Counted from the stretch's first letter, positions 28,064-36,394 are shown. The stretch: 64,000 bases of DNA from Sphingomonadaceae bacterium 3R27C6 (GCA_005503215.1 SCNS01000020.1:1-64000); one strand, 5' to 3'. Notes: generated by a model from the sequence alone, not told the origin. Made by a program: numbers and translations.

Positions 28064-28474
28064 ATGAAAAAGAATCTCGCACTCTCCCTGGCCGCCGTGC
28101 TGCTTCCCCTTTCTGCGGCCGCGGCGGCCAACGAGCCTGCAAAAGAACCGCGCGCGCTCGGCGTCGAATCGAGCATCGTCTTCCCCAGCGACAGCACGAT
28201 CCGCAACTGGCAGGCCGACCGCGATCGCGGCATCTGGATCGAGGGCCGCCGCGGCGAATGGTACTACGGAACCTTCGCCGGCATCTGCCGCGACGTCGAT
28301 TTCGCGCAGGCGATCGGCGTTGAAACGCGCGGCGCCGGGCGGCTCGACAAGTTCGCGTCGATTGTCGTGCGCGGCGAGCGGTGCATGCTCTCGTCCTTTG
28401 TGACCTCGGCGCCGCCGCCCACGAAGGCGGAGCGCAAGGCGGCGCGCGAGGCAGAGAAGGCCGCCCAAAATTGA
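28064..28474 (+). CDS. small secreted protein, DUF6491-like
   Basis: A 136-residue protein with a signal peptide (MKKNLALSLAAVLLPLSAAAAA). The mature part (STIRNWQADRDRGIWIEGRR, YYGTFAGICRDVDFAQAIGV) resembles the DUF6491 family as I remember it: RNW near the start, then a W-I/L-E strand, and a paired cysteine. The tail is basic and lysine/alanine-rich (KAERKAAREAEKAAQN). It is probably periplasmic with no known function. The family assignment is from memory of the pattern only. Confidence 0.6.
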   Translation: MKKNLALSLAAVLLPLSAAAAANEPAKEPRALGVESSIVFPSDSTIRNWQADRDRGIWIEGRRGEWYYGTFAGICRDVDFAQAIGVETRGAGRLDKFASIVVRGERCMLSSFVTSAPPPTKAERKAAREAEKAAQN

Positions 28475-28484
28475 CAGCCTTCAA

Positions 28485-28505
28485 CCCGCGCCCTAGCGGC
28501 GCGGG
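28485..28505 (+). promoter_or_regulatory. hairpin abutting the truB start codon
   Basis: CCCGCGCC (28485-28492), loop CTAGC, and GGCGCGGG (28498-28505) form a perfect eight-base-pair stem. It ends directly before the truB ATG at 28506. Its right arm takes the place of the ribosome site, so pairing would hide translation initiation. It could also end the upstream transcript, but no T-run follows. Confidence 0.4.
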
Positions 28506-29459
28506 ATGAACGGCTGGATCATCCTCGACAAACCTGTCGGCCTCGGCTCGACGCAGGCGGTGGGCGCGGTGAAACGCGTGTGCCGCGAGGCGGGGCTGGG
28601 CAAGGTCAAGGTCGGCCATGGCGGCACGCTCGACCCGCTCGCATCGGGGGTGCTGCCGATTGCGCTCGGCGAGGCGACGAAGCTTTGCGGGCGGATGCTC
28701 GATGCGAGCAAGGTTTACGACTTCACCGTGAAGTTCGGAACCGAAACTGACGGCCTTGATGCGGAGGGCGCAGTGGTGGCGACGAGCGACGTGCGACCGA
28801 CGCTCGCCGAAATCGAAGCGGTGCTGCCGCGCTTCACCGGCCCGATCGAACAGGTGCCGCCGGCTTATTCGGCGATCAAGATTGATGGCCAGCGCGCCTA
28901 TGATCGCGCTCGTGCGGGCGAAGAGGTCGAGATGAAGGCGCGCAGCGTCACGGTCTACTCCCTTCGTCATGCCGGACTTGATCCGGCATCCATCGCGGCG
29001 CCGGAAGAATGGACCCCGGATCAAGTCCGGGGTGACGAGCGAGGGGAGGGGCTCGATGAGATCACCCTCACAGCGCACGTCTCCAAGGGCACCTATATCC
29101 GCAGCCTCGCGCGCGACATCGCGCACGCCGTCGGCACCGTCGGTCATGTCACGATGCTCCGCCGTACAAAGGCCGGGCCGTTCGATCTGGAACAGGCGAT
29201 TTCGCTGGACAAATTGAACGCATTCGGCCAAGGGGCCGCGCAATCAGAAATATTTCTGCCGCTTGAGGCAGGGCTGGTCGACATCCCGGCTCTGAACCTT
29301 TCCCCGGAAGCGGCAGGGGCGCTCCGTCAGGGTCGCGTCTGGACCGGGGGTAGCACGGATGACGGGCTCTATTGGGGAAGGGACAGCGAAATGCGTCCCG
29401 TTGCCCTGATCGAGGCTTTGGCGGGAACGCTGAAGGTCGTCCGGGGCTTCAATCTGTAA
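28506..29459 (+). CDS. truB: tRNA pseudouridine(55) synthase TruB
   Basis: A 317-residue enzyme that makes pseudouridine 55 in the T-loop of tRNAs. The catalytic Asp is Asp43 in [17 protein letters not shown]. The conserved blocks [34 protein letters not shown] and [16 protein letters not shown] are all present. Around residues 153-180 a palindromic intergenic repeat has been inserted in frame, giving [10 protein letters not shown]...[10 protein letters not shown], described separately; the frame stays open. The gene begins at ATG 28506, next to a hairpin, and is followed by rpsO with a 26-base gap. Confidence 0.95.
   Translation: MNGWIILDKPVGLGSTQAVGAVKRVCREAGLGKVKVGHGGTLDPLASGVLPIALGEATKLCGRMLDASKVYDFTVKFGTETDGLDAEGAVVATSDVRPTLAEIEAVLPRFTGPIEQVPPAYSAIKIDGQRAYDRARAGEEVEMKARSVTVYSLRHAGLDPASIAAPEEWTPDQVRGDERGEGLDEITLTAHVSKGTYIRSLARDIAHAVGTVGHVTMLRRTKAGPFDLEQAISLDKLNAFGQGAAQSEIFLPLEAGLVDIPALNLSPEAAGALRQGRVWTGGSTDDGLYWGRDSEMRPVALIEALAGTLKVVRGFNL
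28965..29037. repeat. palindromic repeat inserted in frame in truB
   Basis: Two 28-base arms: CGTCATGCCGGACTTGATCC onward (28965-28992) and the inverted near-copy from 29010 (TGGACCCCGGATCAAGTCCG onward to 29037), separated by 17 bases. This is the widespread 'GCCGGACTTGATCCGGC' alphaproteobacterial palindrome that normally lies between genes. Here it is translated as RHAGLDPAS and WTPDQVRGD. The two arms differ at paired positions in a compensating way (GCC/GGC against CCC/GGG). Confidence 0.9.
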
Positions 29460-29485
29460 ACAAGGATGTTCGAGGAAAAACGAAT

Positions 29486-29755
29486 ATGTCGATTACCGCC
29501 GAGCGCAAAACCGAAGTCATCACCGACAATGCCCGCGCAAAGGGCGATACCGGTTCGCCGGAAGTGCAGGTCGCAATCCTGACCGACCGCATCAACACGC
29601 TGACCGCCCACTTCAAGGCGCATCACAAGGACAATCACAGCCGTCGCGGCCTTCTGATGATGGTCAACAAGCGCCGCAGCCTTCTCGACTATCTGAAGAA
29701 GAAGGACGAGGCCCGCTATCAGGCGCTGATCGCGAAGCTGGGTCTTCGTAAGTAA
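29486..29755 (+). CDS. rpsO: 30S ribosomal protein S15
   Basis: An 89-residue protein of exactly the expected length for S15, which binds 16S rRNA in the central domain. Diagnostic parts: [39 protein letters not shown] and the closing [12 protein letters not shown]. The start is ATG 29486, placed by the conserved MSITAERK N-terminus. It lies between truB and pnp in the usual order. The hairpin after the stop probably marks an RNA processing or attenuation point. Confidence 0.98.
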   Translation: MSITAERKTEVITDNARAKGDTGSPEVQVAILTDRINTLTAHFKAHHKDNHSRRGLLMMVNKRRSLLDYLKKKDEARYQALIAKLGLRK

Positions 29756-29764
29756 GAATTTCTG

Positions 29765-29788
29765 GCGGCCCCGGACTTCCGGGGCCGC
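29765..29788 (+). terminator. hairpin between rpsO and pnp
   Basis: GCGGCCCCGG (29765-29774), loop ACTT, CCGGGGCCGC (29779-29788): a perfect ten-base-pair stem nine bases after the rpsO stop. The following bases (TGTCATATTGG) are not a T-run. It may be a weak terminator or a processing site; in E. coli the rpsO-pnp leader is cut by RNase III, which controls pnp. Confidence 0.6.
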
Positions 29789-29947
29789 TGTCATATTGGC
29801 TCCGCGCAAAATGCCGGACCGCAGGGCCGCTCCCGCATCCGGCGGGACCGCCATCGGGGCAGACAGACGCCCTACACCGCCCCGGGCCGGATTGCCCGGA
29901 ACTAGAGGCCCCGCCCGGCATAGGGCCCGGCGGGCGAAGGAAACCAC
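29789..29947 (+). promoter_or_regulatory. structured pnp leader
   Basis: A GC-rich 159-base leader before pnp with several possible hairpins, for example GCCGGA (29813-29818) with TCCGGC further on. The leader may carry a pnp promoter or an RNA site for PNPase autocontrol, as known in E. coli. I see no clean -35/-10 pair. Confidence 0.4.
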
Positions 29948-32254
29948 ATGTTTGACGTGAAAAAAGTATCGATCGAGTGGGGCGGTGAAACGCTGACCCT
30001 CGAAACGGGCAAGGTTGCCCGCCAGGCCGACGGCGCGGTTGTCGCGACGCTGGGCGAAACGATGGTTTTGGCGGCGGTGACCGCTGCAAAGACGGTCAAG
30101 GAAGGGCAGGATTTCTTCCCGCTTACCGTCCATTATCAGGAAAAATATTCGGGCGCGGGCCGCATCCCCGGCGGCTTCTTCAAGCGCGAACGCGGCGCGA
30201 CCGAAAAGGAAACGCTGGTTTCGCGTTTGACCGATCGTCCGATCCGTCCGCTGTTCCCCGAAGGTTTCTACAACGAAATCAACGTTATTGCCCAGGTTCT
30301 GAGCTATGACGGCCACAACGAACCCGACATCCTCGCGATGGTCGCCGCATCGGCCGCGCTCACCATCTCGGGCGTGCCCTTCATGGGCCCGATCGGCGCC
30401 GCGCGCGTTGGCTATGTCGACGGCGAATATATCCTGAACCCGACCGATGCGCAGGTTGCCGAAGGCGACCTCGACCTCGTCGTCGCCGCCACCTACGACG
30501 CGGTGATGATGGTCGAATCCGAAGCCAATGAGCTGTCGGAAGAGATCATGCTCGGCGCCGTGCTGTTCGCGCACGAAGCGTGTAAGGACGTCGTCAAGGC
30601 GATCGTGAAGCTCGCCGAACAGGCTGCCAAGGATCCCTGGGACATGGCCGAACAGGCCGACCTGTCGGCCGCCAAGGACAAGCTGAAGAAGCTGATCGGC
30701 AAGGACATCGCCGCCGCGTACAAGCTGACCGACAAATCGGCCCGCTCGAACGCGCTGAACGAAGCCCGCGCCGCCGCCAAGGCCGCGTTCGCCGACGCGA
30801 CGCCGCAGGACCAGATGGCCGCCGGCAAGCTGATGAAGAAGCTCGAAGCCGAAATCGTTCGCGGTGCCATCCTCAAGGACGGCAAGCGCATCGACGGACG
30901 CACGACGACGCAGATCCGTCCGATCGTCGCCGAAACGCACTTCCTGCCCCGCGCTCACGGCTCGGCGCTGTTCACGCGCGGCGAGACACAGACGATCGCG
31001 ACCTGTACCCTTGGCACCAAGGACAGCGAGCAGATGATCGACGGCCTCAACGGCCTGTCCTACTCGAACTTCATGCTGCACTATAACTTCCCGCCCTATT
31101 CGGTCGGCGAAGTCGGTCGTTTCGGGGCGCCCAGCCGCCGCGACATCGGCCATGGCAAGCTGGCATGGCGTGCGCTGCACGCGGTGCTGCCGACGAAGGA
31201 CGAGTTCCCCTACACGATCCGCATCACCAGCGACATCACCGAGTCGAACGGCTCGTCGTCGATGGCGTCGGTTTGCGGTGGTTCGCTGGCCATGATGGAC
31301 GCCGGCGTTCCGCTGAAGCGTCCGGTTTCGGGCATCGCGATGGGCCTGATCCTCGAAGGCAAGGACTATGCGATCCTGTCGGACATCCTCGGTGACGAGG
31401 ATCACCTCGGCGACATGGACTTCAAGGTTGCGGGCACCGCCAACGGCATCACCACGATGCAGATGGACATCAAGATCGCGGGCATCACGCGCGAGATCTT
31501 CGAAGCCGCTTTGAACCAGGCGAAGGAAGGCCGCGCGCACATCCTCGGCGAAATGGCGAAGGCGCTGGGCGAAGCCCGCACCGAGCTGTCGGCGCACGCG
31601 CCGCGCATCGAAACGATGCAGATCGACAAGTCGAAGATCCGCGACATCATCGGCACCGGCGGCAAGGTGATCCGCGAGATCGTCGCGACCACCGGCGCCA
31701 AGGTCGACATCGACGACGAAGGCCTGATCAAGATCTCGTCGAGCGACCCCGAGCAGATCGAAGCCGCACGCAAGTGGATTTCGGGCATCGTCGAAGAAGC
31801 CGAAGTCGGCAAGATCTATGACGGCAAGGTCGTCAACCTCGTCGATTTCGGTGCGTTCGTGAATTTCATGGGCGGCAAGGACGGCCTTGTCCACGTCAGC
31901 GAAATCGCCAACGAGCGCGTCGAGAAGGTCGCCGACGTCCTGAGCGAAGGCCAGGAAGTCAAGGTCAAGGTCCTCGAGATCGACCAGCGCGGCAAGGTTC
32001 GCCTGTCGATGCGCGTCGTGAACCAGGAAACCGGCGAAGAGCTGGAAGACACGCGCCCGCCGCGCGAACCCCGCGGTGATCGCGGTCCGCGCCGTGACGG
32101 CGGCGACCGTGGCGACCGCGGCCCGCGTGGCGGCGGTGGCCGTGACCGCGGTCCGCGCCGCGACGGCGAAGGGCGTGGCGATCGCGGTCCGCGCCGCGAA
32201 CGCAGCGAAGGTCCGGAAGACCAGGGCCATGTGCCCGACTTCCTGAAGGACTGA
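29948..32254 (+). CDS. pnp: polyribonucleotide nucleotidyltransferase (PNPase)
   Basis: A 768-residue 3'-to-5' phosphorolytic exoribonuclease. The first RNase PH domain ([16 protein letters not shown]-like segment near residue 65), linker helices, second RNase PH domain ([32 protein letters not shown]), KH domain ([20 protein letters not shown]) and S1 domain ([20 protein letters not shown]) follow in order. The last 65 residues are an Arg/Gly/Asp-rich tail with repeats such as [11 protein letters not shown], about 50 residues longer than E. coli PNPase. A strong terminator follows. Confidence 0.98.
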   Translation: MFDVKKVSIEWGGETLTLETGKVARQADGAVVATLGETMVLAAVTAAKTVKEGQDFFPLTVHYQEKYSGAGRIPGGFFKRERGATEKETLVSRLTDRPIRPLFPEGFYNEINVIAQVLSYDGHNEPDILAMVAASAALTISGVPFMGPIGAARVGYVDGEYILNPTDAQVAEGDLDLVVAATYDAVMMVESEANELSEEIMLGAVLFAHEACKDVVKAIVKLAEQAAKDPWDMAEQADLSAAKDKLKKLIGKDIAAAYKLTDKSARSNALNEARAAAKAAFADATPQDQMAAGKLMKKLEAEIVRGAILKDGKRIDGRTTTQIRPIVAETHFLPRAHGSALFTRGETQTIATCTLGTKDSEQMIDGLNGLSYSNFMLHYNFPPYSVGEVGRFGAPSRRDIGHGKLAWRALHAVLPTKDEFPYTIRITSDITESNGSSSMASVCGGSLAMMDAGVPLKRPVSGIAMGLILEGKDYAILSDILGDEDHLGDMDFKVAGTANGITTMQMDIKIAGITREIFEAALNQAKEGRAHILGEMAKALGEARTELSAHAPRIETMQIDKSKIRDIIGTGGKVIREIVATTGAKVDIDDEGLIKISSSDPEQIEAARKWISGIVEEAEVGKIYDGKVVNLVDFGAFVNFMGGKDGLVHVSEIANERVEKVADVLSEGQEVKVKVLEIDQRGKVRLSMRVVNQETGEELEDTRPPREPRGDRGPRRDGGDRGDRGPRGGGGRDRGPRRDGEGRGDRGPRRERSEGPEDQGHVPDFLKD

Positions 32255-32277
32255 GCCTTCCGCTAATCGGAAAAGAG

Positions 32278-32304
32278 AAGGGGCCGCGAAAGCGGCCCCT
32301 TTTT
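32278..32304 (+). terminator. rho-independent terminator of pnp
   Basis: AAGGGGCCGC (32278-32287), GAAA tetraloop, GCGGCCCCTT (32292-32301), then T's to 32304: a ten-base-pair stem with a stable GNRA loop and a T-run, 24 bases after the pnp stop. Confidence 0.9.
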
Positions 32305-32354
32305 CATTGGCGGCATGGCGCGATCAGCGCGGGATGGAAAAAGCAGTTCGCCAA

Positions 32355-32627
32355 TCAAGGTCCTGAAACGCGCGAACCGGCCAGCCTGCGGGGAAGGTTT
32401 CCATGGCTTGCGATCGTGGCGGAGTCGGCTGTGCCGTTTGCCGCGAAGCAGCAGGCGATCCCGTCGACTTGAATTAGCGTCTCCCTGACCGATCGCCAAA
32501 CTCCGGCCTCTTCGCGGTCGCCTTTTCTCAACGCCGCCTCGATATGGCGGGAGGCAACCTCAATCGCGGATTTGCCATGTTTGGATGCGATGACGCACGC
32601 GCACGCAAAGGCATCCCTGTCGTCCAT
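32355..32627 (-). CDS. small protein of unknown function (DUF6961-like pattern)
   Basis: A 90-residue protein, MDDRDAFACACVIASKHGKS at the start, with the pattern 'helix, gly-lys-ser, helix, AALRKGDREEAGVW'. It resembles small sphingomonad proteins grouped as DUF6961, but I recall the pattern only loosely. The C-terminal third after about residue 55 is divergent and may be a read-through tail. No signal peptide or membrane helix. It stands alone between pnp and a Crp/Fnr regulator gene. Confidence 0.45.
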   Translation of the reverse strand: MDDRDAFACACVIASKHGKSAIEVASRHIEAALRKGDREEAGVWRSVRETLIQVDGIACCFAANGTADSATIASHGNLPRRLAGSRVSGP

Positions 32628-32795
32628 TTTGCCCTCCTGAAAAGAGGCGCGATCGGCATGGAGCGGAGAGAGTAAACTCCTCGTACAGTGCGCCGCGTGC
32701 GACGAGCTTAGGTCCGGTTCCCCGGCAATTGTGCAACATAGATCAGCGAGATTGTGATTAATTTCGTGCGGTATCGCGCGCCGCGATGAACGACC

Positions 32796-33518
32796 CTACG
32801 CGGCCCGTCGAAGCCGCCGGTGGAGGTAGTTTTCATCGAAGCCGGCGATCTGGATCAACTTGACCGGGTCGGTGATTTCCAGGCTGCCGCGCTGCAGGTG
32901 CATGGCGCCGGTCAGCCGCAACTCCTTGAGGACCCGGTTGAGATGCACAGCCGTCATGCCCAGCGCGTCCGCAAGCAGCAATTGCGACAAGGGCAGGCGG
33001 AGCCGATCCTCGTTGATCAGGCCGATGTTGCGCGCTCGCAGATAGAGTTCGCACATCAGATGCGCGACGCGCTCGATGCTGGCGCGCCGGCCCATGCTGG
33101 TGATCCACGCGCGCATCGTACCTTCATCGATGAGCTGCCCGACATACATGGCCCGCGCCACCGCGGGGTGGCGGTCCATGATCCGGTCCATTTGTACACG
33201 ATCGATCGTTGCCACCAGCGCAGGCGTGACGGTCTGAATGCTGTGGTCCATTTCTGCCAGCAAACCGGCGTGGAGATCGCACGAATCGCCGGGCATCAGG
33301 AAGGCCAGGACCTGCCGCGTGCCGCTGGGGAGTATTTTGTACCGGCACGCCCATCCATCGAGAATGACAAAAACCGGGCCCGGCTGATCGCCCTCGCGGA
33401 TCAGATCGCGCCTTGCGCCGACCATGCGCGGCGCGGAGGTCGCCGCGGCCAGCGCGGCAACATCGTCCGGTCCAAGGTGGCCGAAGTTCTGCAATTTCTC
33501 GATGAAGCGGTTGGCCAT
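32796..33518 (-). CDS. Crp/Fnr-family transcriptional regulator
   Basis: A 240-residue regulator. An N-terminal cyclic-nucleotide-binding-type domain (RRDLIREGDQPGPVFVILDG, LPSGTRQVLAFLMPGDSCDL) is followed by a long dimer helix and a C-terminal helix-turn-helix (LPLSQLLLADALGMTAVHLN, RVLKELRLTG). The N-terminal cysteine cluster of true Fnr proteins is absent, and the arginine/serine cAMP site of CRP is not evident, so the signal is unknown. ATG 33518 was chosen because ten upstream in-frame residues lie in the promoter region. Direct repeats upstream are listed separately. Confidence 0.88.
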   Translation of the reverse strand: MANRFIEKLQNFGHLGPDDVAALAAATSAPRMVGARRDLIREGDQPGPVFVILDGWACRYKILPSGTRQVLAFLMPGDSCDLHAGLLAEMDHSIQTVTPALVATIDRVQMDRIMDRHPAVARAMYVGQLIDEGTMRAWITSMGRRASIERVAHLMCELYLRARNIGLINEDRLRLPLSQLLLADALGMTAVHLNRVLKELRLTGAMHLQRGSLEITDPVKLIQIAGFDENYLHRRLRRAA

Positions 33519-33551
33519 GACGGCACCTTCCCACAACTCCCTGCTCAATAA

Positions 33552-33574
33552 TATTGTCCAAAGTTATTGTCCAA
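33552..33574. promoter_or_regulatory. direct repeats upstream of the Crp/Fnr regulator
   Basis: TATTGTCCAA occurs twice, at 33552-33561 and 33565-33574, 13 bases apart. On the minus strand this reads TTGGACAATA twice, giving two TTGGAC elements that could act as a -35. The copies are 34-56 bases upstream of the start, so they may be a promoter with a tandem regulator site. Confidence 0.45.
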
Positions 33575-33691
33575 TATTGATATAGATGATGATTGGTGTG
33601 CGAATTCCGGCTATTAAGGGGCATCGTCGGCCATTTTTCAGGCACCGGCGGCTGGGAGACCCCGTGCTCTCGCCTGACCGGAGTCGCCAGC

Positions 33692-33979
33692 ATGGACGAC
33701 CATATTTCCAACGATAATGACATTTCACCTGTCGACGGAACGGGGCCGGGCCCCGACGCACACGGGCAGGCGGCAATGCTTCTGGTTGAAAGCCTGATTC
33801 ACAGCTTGATTGCGCGATCGGTCATATCGGTGGTCGATGCAGTGGAGATCGTGGAAACAGCTATGGAAATTAATCTCGAGATTGCTGAGCTCACCTTCCC
33901 GCCCGAGGCGGGGCGCAGGTCGCTGGCGATGCTTGAAGCCATCAGCACGAGCTTGCAGAAAGACTTGCCTGCGGAATAA
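33692..33979 (+). CDS. small helical protein of unknown function
   Basis: A 95-residue protein, divergent from the Crp/Fnr gene. The first 25 residues are acidic and polar (MDDHISNDNDISPVDGTG), then an amphipathic helical region follows (AAMLLVESLIHSLIARSVIS, VVDAVEIVETAMEINLEIAE). I see no signal peptide. I do not recognise a family. The ATG at 33692 was taken because in-frame upstream residues lie in the promoter region. The reading frame keeps the codon bias of the neighbours, which supports it as a gene. Confidence 0.5.
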   Translation: MDDHISNDNDISPVDGTGPGPDAHGQAAMLLVESLIHSLIARSVISVVDAVEIVETAMEINLEIAELTFPPEAGRRSLAMLEAISTSLQKDLPAE

Positions 33980-34150
33980 TCGCTTCAAGGCGGATTGGCG
34001 CCGGACCGAAAGGCTGGCGAACGATCCGGCCGCACCAAGATATCGCGCGATGTCGCGGCGATCGTCCGGGGCATTGTTGCGGCCCGGTGCGGCGCATATA
34101 ACCGGGATAGGGCATCGGCCTAACCCGGCCGCATTCAAGGACGCCAGACC

Positions 34151-34615
34151 ATGCAGCAAAGCGAGGCCCATCTGCGCGAGGCGATTGCGCTGGCCTATGC
34201 CAACGCCGAAAAAGGCGGCCGCCCGTTCGGCGCCGTCGTCGTCCGCGACGGACGGATCGTCGCGTCGGCACAGAACGAAGTGATCCAGACCGGCGATCCG
34301 ACGTCGCACGCCGAGCTCAACGCCATCCGCCTTGCAAGCCGCGCGCTGGCGACCACTGACCTCAGCGATTGCTCGGTCTTCGCGAGCGGCCATCCCTGTC
34401 CGATGTGCATGGCGGCGATGCGCCTTGCGGGGATCAAGGCGGTGACTTACGCCTATTCGAACGAGGACGGCGCGCCATACGGCCTGTCGACGGCAGCGAT
34501 CTATGACGATCTGGCCAAGCCATTTTCCGAGCAGGCAATGGCGATCCGCCATCTTTCCGTTCGCCTGGATGGGAAACCCGATCTCTATGCCGACTGGCGG
34601 CGGCGGCAGGGCTGA
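34151..34615 (+). CDS. nucleoside deaminase (guanine deaminase-like)
   Basis: A 154-residue zinc-dependent deaminase of the cytidine-deaminase fold. The metal site is complete: His53-Ala-Glu55 (TSHAELNAIR) and the paired cysteines Cys83 and Cys86 (GHPCPMCMAAM). The N-terminal GGRPFGAVVVRDGRIVA is typical of guanine deaminases and TadA-like enzymes. The C-terminal SNEDGAPYGLSTAAIYDDLA, ending in LYADWRRR, fits guanine deaminase (GuaD type) better than the tRNA enzyme TadA. Activity on guanine is an inference. Confidence 0.85.
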   Translation: MQQSEAHLREAIALAYANAEKGGRPFGAVVVRDGRIVASAQNEVIQTGDPTSHAELNAIRLASRALATTDLSDCSVFASGHPCPMCMAAMRLAGIKAVTYAYSNEDGAPYGLSTAAIYDDLAKPFSEQAMAIRHLSVRLDGKPDLYADWRRRQG

Positions 34616-34694
34616 TCCACGCAGGGTGATACGCCGACGACGGCTTGCGAACGAAAATAGCCGCACCCGTCTCCACGCCGCGCCTTTTCCACAA

Positions 34695-34730
34695 AAGAAG
34701 AAGGAGCCGCACGCGCAGCCCCTTCTTCTT
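34695..34730. terminator. two-way hairpin between convergent genes
   Basis: AAGAAGAAGG (34695-34704) and CCTTCTTCTT (34721-34730) pair perfectly across a 16-base loop, between the genes ending at 34615 and 34746. The pyrimidine-rich arm gives weak T-runs in either direction. Confidence 0.6.
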
Positions 34731-34745
34731 GCGATACCGGACAGG

Positions 34746-35279
34746 TCAGCCGAACAGGCGCTCGGCATAAACGCCGCGCAGCTGCGCAAAATTGTCCCAG
34801 TGCGGCGCCGGCGTCGTGCCGCGCAGCTTCGCTTCGAGCACATCGACATGGCTGTGCCAGCCCGCGCTGACGTTGAGCAGCACCGACGGATCCTCGACAC
34901 GGCTGTGGACGATCGTCAGCAGCACCTCGTCGCCCTTTTCCGCGAGGGTGAAGATCACGCCGCCGGTGCTGCCCCAGCTGATCGCGAGGCTGTGCGGGGC
35001 GTCGATCGCCAGGACTTCGCACGTCATGCGGTGCTCATCGCCAAAGCCCTCGGGGCGTTCGCCCGGCGGGTCAGTGAGTTCGTCGTTGCGCCAGACGAAC
35101 TCGACCGGTGCGCCGACCATCTGCTCCATCGCACCCGCGGCGAGCCATAGGCGGCGCAGCTCGCCATCGGTCAGGTACGACCAGACGCGCTCGACCGGGC
35201 CGGGGAGCAGGCGCTCGATCGTGAGCGTCGCGGGCTCGGTGAGCACGCCATAATTGTCGTCGGTCAGCATCGTCGTCAT
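34746..35279 (-). CDS. SRPBCC/AHSA1-family protein
   Basis: A 177-residue protein of the START-like fold. ERLLPGPVERVWSYLTDGEL, LRRLWLAAGAMEQMVGAPVE and the closing AGWHSHVDVLEAKLRG are typical of the AHSA1 (activator of Hsp90 ATPase 1-like) group. In bacteria these bind lipophilic ligands and usually sit beside an ArsR-type regulator gene, as here. The start ATG 35279 overlaps the regulator's stop codon (TGATG), giving translational coupling; the ligand is unknown. Confidence 0.88.
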   Translation of the reverse strand: MTTMLTDDNYGVLTEPATLTIERLLPGPVERVWSYLTDGELRRLWLAAGAMEQMVGAPVEFVWRNDELTDPPGERPEGFGDEHRMTCEVLAIDAPHSLAISWGSTGGVIFTLAEKGDEVLLTIVHSRVEDPSVLLNVSAGWHSHVDVLEAKLRGTTPAPHWDNFAQLRGVYAERLFG

Positions 35280-35659
35280 CACTTTTCTCCTTCTTTCCCG
35301 GGGAGGGGTTTCTTGGGGGGAGGGGGGACGGCATCTTCGGCGCGCAGCAGCCGTTCGAGCGTATCGAGTCGGTCGGTCCAGAAGCGGCGGTACATGCCGA
35401 TCCACTGGTCGGCGCCCATCAGCGGCACCGGGTCGAGGCTGCAGACATGGGTGCGCCCGCGCACGTCGCGGCGGACCATCCCGGCACTTTCCAGCACCTT
35501 GATATGCTTCGATGCCGCGGCGAGCGACATCGCGAAGGGCTCGGCCAGCTCGCCGACCGTCCGTTCGCCGGCGGCCAGCTCGCCCAGCATCGCCCGGCGC
35601 GTCGCATCGCTCAGCGCGTGGAAGATTGTATCGAGCGTGTGCGAATCATGTTCAACCAT
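35279..35659 (-). CDS. ArsR-family transcriptional regulator
   Basis: A 126-residue winged-helix regulator: HALSDATRRAMLGELAAGER, TVGELAEPFAMSLAAASKHI (recognition helix AAASKHIKVLESAG), then RRDVRGRTHVCSLDP. It has no CxC metal site, so it belongs to the ArsR subgroup without metal binding that pairs with SRPBCC proteins. Operator palindromes with CAACC...GGTTG lie at its promoter and start codon, so it is probably autorepressed. The C-terminus is proline/lysine-rich. Confidence 0.9.
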   Translation of the reverse strand: MVEHDSHTLDTIFHALSDATRRAMLGELAAGERTVGELAEPFAMSLAAASKHIKVLESAGMVRRDVRGRTHVCSLDPVPLMGADQWIGMYRRFWTDRLDTLERLLRAEDAVPPPPKKPLPGKEGEK

Positions 35660-35706
35660 GTGGTTGAATATGAGGCATCGAATTTTATTGTCAACCGATT
35701 GGTTGA
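35651..35706 (-). promoter_or_regulatory. ArsR promoter with two operator palindromes
   Basis: TTCAACC-ATGT-GGTTGAA (35651-35668) covers the start codon of the ArsR gene, and TCAACC-GATT-GGTTGA (35691-35706) lies upstream; their centres are 39 bases apart. On the minus strand TTGACA (35694-35689) and CATATT (35672-35667) with 16 bases between form a good promoter, with each hexamer overlapping one palindrome. Confidence 0.7.
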
Positions 35707-35707
35707 A

Positions 35708-36394
35708 TTATTTCGTGTCGACCCCGGCGATCCGATTTCCTGCATCCTCGCGATAGAGCGACCAGTTGGCGGGGCATTTGTTGACGGCCTTCGGCAACCC
35801 CTGCATGCCTTCGGTGATCCAGCAATCGTTGAAGATCGAGCAATAGCAGGCACGGACCTTGAGCTTCCACCGTTCCTTGTTGAACGTCTGCCAGACCTGC
35901 TCGGACGCAGGAGTGCGCGGGAAACTGACGAATTCGATCGTCTCGCCGGGCCGCACGGCGATCCCGGTCGAAGGCGAGGTGGAAAAGGTCAGAGCCTGCG
36001 CCTCGGTTTGCGTACAGCATGTCCTGAGCAAGTCGATCGGCGTGTTTACCGGCTTGCCTTCATAGCGGATTTCGATCGGTCCGAGGATCGCGGGGCCAAC
36101 GCCGTTGTTCGTCAGCGTCAGCGCGATATCCTGATTGCCTTCCTTGTCGCCATTGCTTGTCCCGAAGGTGACGAACGGCATCACCCCGCCACTCTGCATC
36201 TTCTGCGTCGCGTCGGCCTGAACGAAGGCGAAATAGGCGAGCGCGAGCGAGGCGATCAGCGCGGGCAGGCCGATGAGGAAATGCGCGATCGTAATGAATG
36301 GCAAATAACGCAGAAAGCGTGATCCGATCGTCGCAACGTCGGATGCGGATACGGCAGGTCCCGGCGTGGTGTCGCGGTTCGACGTTTCGCTCAT
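35708..36394 (-). CDS. membrane-anchored protein of unknown function
   Basis: A 228-residue protein with one clear membrane helix (residues about 30-60, FLRYLPFITIAHFLIGLPAL, IASLALAYFAFV) and a mostly beta, extracytoplasmic C-terminal domain containing several cysteines (RTCCTQTEA, KVRACYCSIFNDCWITEG, VNKCPANW). The pattern LTLTNNGVGPAILGPIEIRY is also found in other unknown membrane proteins. I do not recognise a family. ATG 36394 was chosen over an in-frame ATG ten codons upstream. Its stop is just upstream of the ArsR promoter. Confidence 0.7.
   Translation of the reverse strand: MSETSNRDTTPGPAVSASDVATIGSRFLRYLPFITIAHFLIGLPALIASLALAYFAFVQADATQKMQSGGVMPFVTFGTSNGDKEGNQDIALTLTNNGVGPAILGPIEIRYEGKPVNTPIDLLRTCCTQTEAQALTFSTSPSTGIAVRPGETIEFVSFPRTPASEQVWQTFNKERWKLKVRACYCSIFNDCWITEGMQGLPKAVNKCPANWSLYREDAGNRIAGVDTK

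Noticed and set aside
28506-29459. truB as a pseudogene because of the repeat insertion
   Set aside because: The insertion keeps the frame, the catalytic Asp and all conserved blocks are intact, and downstream genes follow normally.
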